From: Euonymus europaeus
Lineage: Eukaryota; Streptophyta; Magnoliopsida; Celastrales; Celastraceae
Length of the DNA stretch: 64,000 nucleotides
NCBI GenBank assembly: GCA_963580455.1
Contig: OY756968.1
Coordinates: 19,933,996 to 19,997,995 of the forward strand
Direction of reading: 5' to 3'
Shown piece after piece: positions 56,630-64,000 of the stretch. The notes beneath the pieces are model-generated. The model had not been told where the DNA came from. It made no database searches and worked only from the letters and a program-made list of their open reading frames with translations. Position numbers and translations under genes: made by a program. The first letter of the stretch is position 1; each line of letters begins with the position of its first letter.

Positions 56630-57129
56630 AGGGAAGAATTTAATAATGCAAACTTTACATTGACTTTTTTATTTACTAATACACTTATTCATATTTTTAA
56701 TAATAAATTAATATTATAATTAAAGTTGGCTTATAAATTGGCCATGAAAATATAGGATGGGAGACAATGTGATAAAATGAACGTTCTACTCAAACTTGTT
56801 GATTCGAACTATGAATCTGTACTAGATTCAACGCTTAACCATCGAATTCATGATCTTCATCCGTATTTTAATATATAATATTTTTTCTGTTTTCCCAAAT
56901 TTTTTCAAATTCCAATTTGGTTAAGATAAGGGATTTTCCTCGAGAAGAATTGACAGTCATAATGTCCGAATCTCCACTAATGGGTGAATTTTTTTTTTTT
57001 TCCGGTGCCACCCAGACCGTTTCTTTGAGCCGGATAATTGTCCAGTTTGTGCAGCATCTAAGGTGGTGCTTAATGACAAAGTGCATGACGGCACTGGGCC
57101 GGATAATTTATTTAAAAGAGTTGCTTAGG
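56630..57129. other. Upstream flank of gene 3, no gene
   Basis: AT-rich DNA with a T-run at about 56990-57001. Nothing coding is supported. Confidence 0.5.
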
Positions 57130-57290
57130 ACGTTGGATACCATTACTTAGATGACAAATAAAACAGTTAAGTATTCAGTTATAAATAGAAGGAAATTAAA
57201 AACTACTTTTGGTCTCATCATCTCATGTAAATACAAATTGTATATGTATAGGTATGATTGTCATATACGTAGAGCTTGAAAATATGTTAT
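57130..57290. repeat. Gene 3 upstream segment shared with 19099-19250 and 20701-20800
   Basis: GGATACCATTACTTAGATGACAAATAA resembles GGATGCCATTAATTAGATGACAAATAA at 20710. AGCTTGAAAATATGTTATTG near 57272 resembles AACTTGAAAAGATATCATTG near 19237. It marks homologous flanks along the array. Confidence 0.6.
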
Positions 57291-57399
57291 TGCCGGCCAT
57301 TTCATAAAAAAAAGTGGTGTTATAAGAAATCATTGATGTCACTTTTTATTGAGATGTAGACTTGAAGAAGTGAAGATATTAAGATACTCACTTTTTCTT

Positions 57400-57640
57400 A
57401 ATAATAAAAAGAAGTGTTCAATGATTTTTATTTGAAATAAAAATCAAATTCATTGTAATCTACAATTAAATATTTTGAATTTATATCCGATGGTTTAAAA
57501 TTATCATGCATTTTCCATGACGAGTCTGAAAGTTTTGTTTTGAATAAAAAATATGTCGTTGAATTTGTCACACTATATACTACACATTTAAAGGTTTTTT
57601 AGAATTTTTTTTTTAAAATTGGTGTACCGGATAGATCCGA
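57400..57640. mobile_element. MULE-like MITE, partial copy C
   Basis: ATTTTTATTTGAAATAAAAATCAAATTCA, then ATCCGATGGT, ATCATGCATTTTCCATG and TTTTGAATAAAAAATATGTC, match the interior of 18518-18886. The ends are eroded. Confidence 0.55.
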
Positions 57641-57649
57641 TGTTTTTAG

Positions 57650-58440
57650 GACACGGTAGCTGCCAAAGTTAGGATTGACCCACTTTTCATTTAAAGTCAA
57701 GGTTTGACCAAGTCAACTGGCAGGTCATCTTGAGATCTACTTGAATCAAGCCAAGGTCCAAGACCTGAAGTCCATGTAAAGAGGCTCATCAAAGTCGGAG
57801 CTCACCGACATAGATAGACTTTCAATTCGACAATGAGCTTTACATATGCTAACTCTTACTAGTACCGAAAGTGTCACAAATCTTCAACACAAAAAGGTAA
57901 CGTGCTAACAAACCTCCACTTTATATTAAATGATTTCATATTACTTTACCTATTGTCACATCTCCTTTATACCATGCATGTTAACTCTCGACCTTTCGCA
58001 AGTCATTGTCTCTAACATTCCTGTAAAGCCTAACACTTTTAGGTCTGCTTTATGCTTTTTTGGCCTTGCCCTTGTCCTTTCAATTACCCCAGCACTATAA
58101 ATACCCATCTCGTCTTCGAAGAAGGAGGATGAATAGTTGGATTCTCTCACTACTAAATCTCCTTTTATATCTCTTTATCTTTGTATTTCTCAATCAAACG
58201 AAACTCCTCACCGGAAGTCTTCGTCTCAACTTCAAAACATCTTTTATCACTTTTAATCTGCCATAAAAACCACCCTTTCTTCTCATTTCAGTTGATCTAC
58301 ACCAAAGTCTTGAGTATCTATTTCCATATTGGATTGACTTGACCGTCTGAGCCCTAACAATTGACACCCTAACGATTGGTCCTTGGGAAGCCAACGATAG
58401 CTTTCTTAAGTTATTTTGCAGGCTACATCTAGGTCAACAA
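57650..58440 (+). mobile_element. LTR-like segment with TATA box, family unknown
   Basis: A promoter-like block CAGCACTATAAATACCC (about 58090) is followed by a pyrimidine-rich leader and a T-rich part, as in gypsy LTRs. No terminal TG...CA pair or coding region was identified. The next 750 bp (58441-59190) show nothing I can assign. Confidence 0.4.
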
Positions 58441-59189
58441 TTACAGATTTTCAGTGGCCAATCAAATCTCGAGCTTCTGTGTAGCTCAGCAATTGTAGAT
58501 TCAAACATCTATAGACACTAGACATCAACAATATACCCAACTTTCACCCTAAAAAAAATTATGCGCACGGTTTTCACTTCATCAACACTTATCCAATATG
58601 AGGCTTCTACCATGGCCCTTTTGCAAACGTATAGCATCCTTTCAGGCTTCTCACTTTGCTAACTTGAATGTTGGAGCCTTTTCGACCAGCACCCACTACC
58701 TTGAGATTTCTCTGGTTCACATCTTTTCAACTTTTTTGCAGGATCACTAGTGACATCACCAATAGATTATTTGTAGTGAAATAAGTGGAATTATATGAGC
58801 ATATAATGTCTCTAGAGAAATCAATCCAACCCAAACAAGTAGAAAAAGCACTAAAAGGATTTTGCAAAAAGTAAAGATATACCACCAAAATACCCTAGTT
58901 CAATCTCAATACAAGAGCCTACGTCCACTATGATATTTGCAAAAGATTACAAGAAGAAAGTTACATGACCTGGCACCTTTGGACTACCCTCTCTTTGTAT
59001 CTTGCTTTTCTCTCTCATTTTCGTAAAGCCTAATCATTTCTATTTTGATTTTCACACTTTAAAGTGCCGATCTGGAGGAGGTGTTCGGATAGCCATACCC
59101 AGATATGCCATTGTCAGCTTCTTAATGGTAACTGTCTGGACACCCGATGGAGTTGTCCGGTCACATCATAAGTGTTCACTACAGACCAA

Positions 59190-59730
59190 GTGGATGCGGG
59201 ATTGAACACGTCTGAAAAATGATGTAGAGCGTGTGGCTGAAGATTTTATGGCTAAACTGGATTGTTCCCGTGAGAAGGCTGCCTGGAAGGGTTATAACTT
59301 TCAGCTATGGTGAAAATCTCATGAGGCAGTGGGCTTTGAAGGGCCATAACTTTCAGCTAGAGTGGAGTTATGGGCCTACAATATGTTTTTGGAAAGGGGA
59401 TTTTGTGCTCTTTAGATTTTACCAAGACTCTATCCTCATAATAGCTCATCACGGATCCTAATTCGTTTGTTTTAGTTGTCTACGTGGCCTTTCTATATTC
59501 TTGTGCGTTAATTTATTCATTTCCTAATTAATTTGTTCTAATTTCCTGGTTCTAGTACGATTAGGGTTTGATATGTAGTATAAATATCATTTCATATCTA
59601 TGTTGGAGACACTTTTTGGTGATTATTCTAAATAATGCGGCTATTAGAGGAATCATTTTCTTGCCTGTATTCCTTGAATTATCATTGTACAATTCAAGTT
59701 TGGTTACTTCCGCTTCGTCAATAAAATAGG
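59190..59730 (+). mobile_element. LTR-like segment (chromovirus-type)
   Basis: GGGTTATAACTTTCAGCTA and GGGCCATAACTTTCAGCTAG form a local repeat (59289 and 59340). Downstream, TTAGGGTTTGATATGTAGTATAAATATC and a final CTTCCGCTTCGTCAATAAA resemble U3-R-U5 of chromovirus LTRs. The ends are not defined. The stretch 59731-60227 holds nothing I recognise. Confidence 0.4.
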
Positions 59731-60227
59731 GTAATTATTGTGGTGCGACTACATTTAGCAATAGCTCTTCTTAGGACTTGAAGTTGTACGGTTAGGCAAT
59801 TGCCATGGTAGTTTTTTAAGGGGAAATGATAATGTATAGGAATGTGTGTTTTTTGTGATGTGGTTGCATTGAAAGATGTGTTTGATGATTTAGATATGTA
59901 TGTAGCTTGACTTTTTGTAAAAAAAGTGGGACCTAATATTGATTTTTGTGTAGTTTTTTTGAGGAATTTATGGTGGAATGGAAGAGTAGATGTTTTGTTA
60001 ATGGAAAAAGGGAAAAAAATGCATAGAAATTTGTGTTTTGATGATTTGGTTGTCAAGTGATCTAATGGTCCTCGCCGTATATGAATCATATGATAACAGG
60101 ATGCGATTATAATTCCACGATCATTATGATCAATTTAGAATTAGGCACAAAGGATCTCATAAATTAGTAAGAAGTGTGTTTCAGTAATGTTTCATAAGCT
60201 TCCAACAACAGTGACTTCCAAATCAAT

Positions 60228-60426
60228 GGATGGAACTCGGATCCCAAGTCCCAGCTACCAAAGGACAAGTTTATATAGTTTGTGTAGAAACCTAGACAAA
60301 ATAATAATAATAATAATAATAATAAGATAAACAACTCACACGTATAAGACTACTGGCGAGGCCAAGAACCGAAGAATGTACATTCTCCAAAATAATGTGA
60401 AAATGTTGTTCTTAAGAACTGAACAT
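60228..60426. repeat. Dispersed 180-bp repeat, copy 2
   Basis: Matches 41148-41330 in the same orientation and is interrupted internally by an (AAT)n microsatellite at about 60300-60326. Its right end abuts the chromovirus LTR at 60429, so that element landed in or beside it. Confidence 0.75.
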
Positions 60427-60917
60427 GCTGTCATGTTCAGTTCTTTGATTATTGGGTAGGCTTTCCTCTATTGGGTTATATTATTAGTGCAGTTAGTTAG
60501 TCCAGTAGGCCTTAAGTCCATTCTAGTCTTAGTCAGTTTAGTACATGTTAATAACGATGTTTAATTAGTGTATAGTTGCATGGTTAATACGTAATCCTTA
60601 TTGCTAATACTAATTCTGAGAGAGTCATTGTACCAGAATAGCAGACGCAGCTTTTCGTCATGTACACATTTTCCTGTATATAGGAGGTGTGCTAAGGAAC
60701 GTGGAAGATATGAAAAATATTACTCTAAAAAGCACTGTCATTACTCTCTCGCATAGGGTTTTATCCAAGGGTTTATCCAAGGGATTGTCCAAGAACAAGG
60801 GATAATCCTCTTGAAATCTTGTGCAGGGAAGAAAACCATTTTCAAACCTGACATTTTCGTATCAGAGCGATTTCATAGCCTCCCATCTTCGTTGTTTTTG
60901 TGTATTCGAATTGAGCC

Positions 60918-61411
60918 ATGCCACCTAAGGCCATGAATGAACAAGTGAGTATATTGGAAGAAACACTAGCTTATTTGTAGAGGCAAATGGACGAAGAGAG
61001 ATTGCTGAATGACCAACACGCGAAAGAAACACAACGATCCTTAACCACGATTATGAATCACCTTGAGCTTCTTGTACCTCAACTGGCTCCAGGGGTTGGT
61101 GTCAATCTTCCACCAGTTCCAGCACTACCTAGGGGAAATAATGATCTTCCATGCGGCGAGGATTCAAATTATGGTTATGGGGCTGTCCAACGACCCAGGT
61201 TCGACTTCCCCAAATTCTTTGGAGAAGACCCAGTTATTTGGTTGAACAAAGCAACAAATATTTTTGTTTCTATCGTACTACTGCACACCATAAAGTGACC
61301 ATCACGGCATGTTATTTGGAAGGGAGGGTGGCCAATTGGTTCCAAGAGTGGGAATTCTCTGGTGCACCGGTCGATTGGGAGACGTTTTCTGCACCTTTCA
61401 CAACTTGGTAT
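60918..61411 (+). pseudogene. Chromovirus gag, first part
   Basis: Starts MPPKAMNEQVSILEETLAY, has an in-frame stop, then continues with RQMDEERLLNDQH. A Pro-rich spacer leads to RFDFPKFFGEDPVIWLNKA and, after a frameshift, YLEGRVANWFQEWEFSGAP and DWETFSAPFTTWY. This is the classical plant gypsy Gag core. It is cut by the solo LTR after the TGG-TAT codons. Confidence 0.85.
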
Positions 61412-61612
61412 TGTAACACCCCGAACCTTTGGATAACCTGTTACGGTAAATGTGGTAAGATCAGTAATGTCATGTGTCAAATAGGTGACGTCGAGTGTGG
61501 CTTAAATTGGATCGGAATATCTTTCATCAATTATATATGAGAAATAAAATTAAAGAGTGCAAGAATAACTGGAATCGGAGTTGAAATGAATGTGTTAAGA
61601 ATTATAGAAGTT

Positions 61613-61659
<47 letters not shown>

Positions 61660-63388
61660 AATAAGATAATGGCAACACTATAAATACATATAGGTATTTG
61701 ATGTAATTAAAGAGAAGAAGCAAAGGCAAAACGGTAAATGATTAATTAAAGGATTTAATTATATATATAATTTGGAAATGCACGGAACCCGAAAAGAAAA
61801 ACCCTAAACCAGAAAATTTAGGTTTGTCTGTGTCAACAGTGGCGGTGACGGAAACGGGTTTCCACCTCCAACGGCGATCCGTCGCGATTTTGGTATGGGA
61901 AAGTCAATCTCGATAGGACGAATTCAAAGGAACCAATTTCGGATTAAACGGAGGTCCATAAGCTTGTCAACGAAGAGAAAGAAGGTTGTGGTTTCCATGA
62001 GGTTCGAAGCCGGAAAATGCAGAATCCCGGCCTCCGATCAGGTAAATGGCACTAGAGGTGCACTCATCGCATCTCGGCGATTCCGCTCATGGCCACCGTG
62101 GACATCACCACCGCTTAATCGGCGGTTGGGTCTTAATTTAATTAATTATTTAATAATTAAGGTTAATTAATTATATTAAAATAATTGTTTTAAGTTAATT
62201 ATATTAAGGAAATGGTATAGATAAAATAAGTTGATTAAAAGATAATGATATCGAAATATGAATTTAAGATAATGATTATATGTGTATGGGTTTCAGGAAG
62301 TCAACGTGTGTAATTAAATTATCGATATTCATGGGAGTACGTCGTGGTAAGTAGTACTCAATTGTATTACGGAACTTTGTGACTGAATTTTATGTGCTAT
62401 TATTTGTATTGATTGTGATGTCTATTTGAGTGAATATGATAATGATTGTACTGATTCGATGTTTTCATGAGACATAATTTGTGATGATTTGGATATACGT
62501 GAATTATGATATGACATGTGATGATTTATTGAGGTAATGTATATGGTTTGCTTCGCATGAGGCATGACATTTCATGGAATACATGGGATGCACATTAATG
62601 TAAATGTTTTTATAACCGGATATTACTGCTATAGAGAGGGTGCATTGTAAAGAGAAAGGTTTATGGATTACTGTTAAATGAAAAGGAAATGAAAAAGGAA
62701 AATGAATAAATGATACGAATGTTAACTGAATGGGCTCTACGGTAGAGTATTAAACAAAAATCTCGACCGGTTGCTCTGTAGGAGTTTACCTAGGTTAAGG
62801 GCCCAAGTATAGGAAAAAGGTTTTAAATGGCTGACTATTTTCTAATGATGATGATCACATGCATTCACGCATAAGTACTACTTGCTGGGCCTTGGCTCAC
62901 TATGTTCCATAATACAGGAACTGATGTTTCTATTGATTATGCTGATTGGGTTGTTGATGGTGATGCCATGGATCCACAGTGAGGATGCTCAAGTAACAGA
63001 AACAGTAAATCGATGACATTCAATATATGGTTGTGTAATTTATTTTTTGCGAGGTAGATAGAAACTTTGGAGTTCTTTAGATAAGAAATTATCCACAATA
63101 TTAGATCAAGGGACATTAGTCGTAAGTAGTATTTCGATTGTGACTGTAGGGTTGTCGAACTAAGAAGACTATATGTTATTTGGTATGATTAATAGTATAT
63201 TATTAATTGAGGTTGTTTAATTAATCATTATTGTTGCTCGTTTAATAAAATTTTTATCTAGGCATGAATTGTTGAAAGTTATTTGTATCTGTAATAACTG
63301 AGCTCAATGTGGAAACAAGTGGGATATTAGGAGTAGCGTTCTGGTCTACGGGCTCGTGAATTAGGGTTTCATGGGTTGAGGCGTTACA
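61412..63388 (+). mobile_element. 1,977-bp solo LTR with perfect 5-bp TSD
   Basis: Starts TGTAACACCCCGAACC and ends GGTTGAGGCGTTACA, a TG...CA pair with short inverted ends (TGTAAC(A/G)CC). It is flanked by GGTAT on both sides (61407-61411 and 63389-63393). The Gag reading frame around it continues across the insertion point. Length and layout, including the CTTGCTGGGCCTTGGCTCAC block near 62880, resemble long LTRs of Tekay/Del chromoviruses. A (TA)n tract lies at about 61617-61656, and the open frame at 61895-62170 is most likely chance. Strand is by this resemblance only. Confidence 0.92.
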
Positions 63389-63393
63389 GGTAT

Positions 63394-63870
63394 GGTCCTA
63401 CTTTTTTAGTCTCTTCTATTAAAGAAATAGCCCGTCTCCACTAGATGTGGAGGAATATTTTGACCAGCATGAGGAGTTAACCGTTAAACTTCGACGGCTA
63501 AATGAAGATCAAAAACTTGGGCTCTACATCTTAGAGATAAAAGATGAAATCAGGCTAGCTGTCAAGGTTTTGCGACAACCCACTGTGATATAGATCAATC
63601 ATTGGCCAGGATGCACGAAACCAGTCAAGGCCTAACACGGAAAACTGAGGGTGTACCATACTCCACCACTAGTCCGATTATTCACCTTCCTCCAAGTCCT
63701 CCTTCAATAACAACTCCAACTCAAATGATCCTTCTAACATATCCAGGTTACGTGCCACCTCGAACTTCAAAGGTAACTACGCTCACTTCGGCAAATATTT
63801 CTACGGAAGGAAACACAAAAAAGATTCCTATCAACGACCTTACTGATGTCCCCACAGTAAAAAAAAATGA
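63394..63870 (+). pseudogene. Chromovirus gag, second part
   Basis: After a short broken stretch the frame reads EEYFDQHEELTVKLRRLNED, QKLGLYILEIKDEIRLAVKV, then shifts to SLARMHETSQGLTRKTEG and a Pro/Thr-rich tail (63602 onward). These are the Gag C-terminal features of gypsy chromoviruses. The cysteine knuckle is not found. Confidence 0.8.
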
Positions 63871-64000
63871 AGATCGGAAAAATGGTCAAAGAACTTTTGG
63901 ATTGTGGGATGGTTAGACCGAGCCAAAGCCAGTATGCATCTCCAGTAATATTGGTTAATTAAAAAATCTAATGGCACATGGAGGTTGTGTAGACTATTGA
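63870..64000 (+). pseudogene. Chromovirus reverse transcriptase start, window edge
   Basis: MVKELLDCGMVRPSQSQYAS then PVILV and, past a stop, NGTWR is the familiar beginning of a gypsy RT. It directly follows Gag sequence, so the protease and the linker were deleted. Confidence 0.8.

Larger units (their letters stand above)
60429..64000 (+). mobile_element. Ty3/gypsy chromovirus, internally deleted, runs off the edge
   Basis: A 425-bp LTR (60429-60853) starts TGTCATGTTCAG and ends CAAACCTGACA, with a TATA box in CCTGTATATAGG near 60672. A primer-binding site TCGTATCAGAGCG lies at 60857-60869. Gag starts at 60918. It is split by a solo LTR (61412-63388) and resumes at 63394. Then it jumps straight to the start of reverse transcriptase near 63870-63985. 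The 3' part lies outside the window. Confidence 0.85.

Noticed and set aside
60429..60853. Target duplication of the chromovirus
   Set aside because: The 3' LTR lies outside the window, so the right flank cannot be seen.
61895..62170. 91-codon basic ORF
   Set aside because: It lies wholly inside a solo LTR defined by a perfect TSD, and no family match is apparent; a chance ORF is likelier.

Overview
The window is nuclear DNA from a flowering plant, most likely a eudicot. It is AT-rich and intron-containing, and it is filled with nested LTR retrotransposons, L1-type LINEs and DNA transposons of the usual plant superfamilies. I cannot name the species. All calls come from reading the sequence and conceptual translations by eye; no database search was run, and similarity figures are hand estimates.

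The only convincing host genes are three tandem BAHD acyltransferase genes, all on the minus strand: gene 1 (9645-11170), gene 2 (25433-27907) and gene 3 (54746-56544). Each has two exons with one phase-0 intron at the same place, just after a Val-Gln pair and about 17 residues before the catalytic HxxxD. They encode 471, 468 and 466 residues with intact HxxxD and (D/N)FGWG motifs. Their N-termini look most like coniferyl alcohol acyltransferase (CFAT)-type enzymes, so an acyl-CoA-dependent step in phenylpropanoid metabolism is the best guess. Genes 2 and 3 are the closest pair. All three share a core promoter block around a TATA box.

Region by region. 1-9400: an LTR end with a 62-bp tandem repeat, a decayed CACTA element, a decayed MULE with long inverted repeats, and a host segment present twice (2019-2545 and 7845-9010). 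9400-28000: genes 1 and 2, separated by solo LTRs, a hAT MITE with its 8-bp target duplication, a MULE-like MITE with a 9-bp duplication, duplicated upstream segments that may mark a lost fourth gene copy, and a 3'-truncated Copia element. 28000-43000: LINE and CACTA pieces, then a complete but decayed Copia element (32897-40730) with two LTRs. 43000-53400: a decayed Ty3/gypsy element of Tat type with two RNase H domains, abutting a decayed L1 that itself carries a solo LTR and a TRIM. 53400-57300: G+C-rich repeat, CACTA debris, gene 3. 57300-64000: LTR-like segments and a chromovirus that runs off the right edge and carries a 1,977-bp solo LTR with a perfect 5-bp target duplication.

The overall picture is a small, functionally coherent tandem gene array stretched over about 47 kb by repeated, often nested, transposon insertion. 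I found no tRNA, rRNA, CRISPR or clearly novel system. The most biologically interesting content is the acyltransferase array and the structural record of its duplication.
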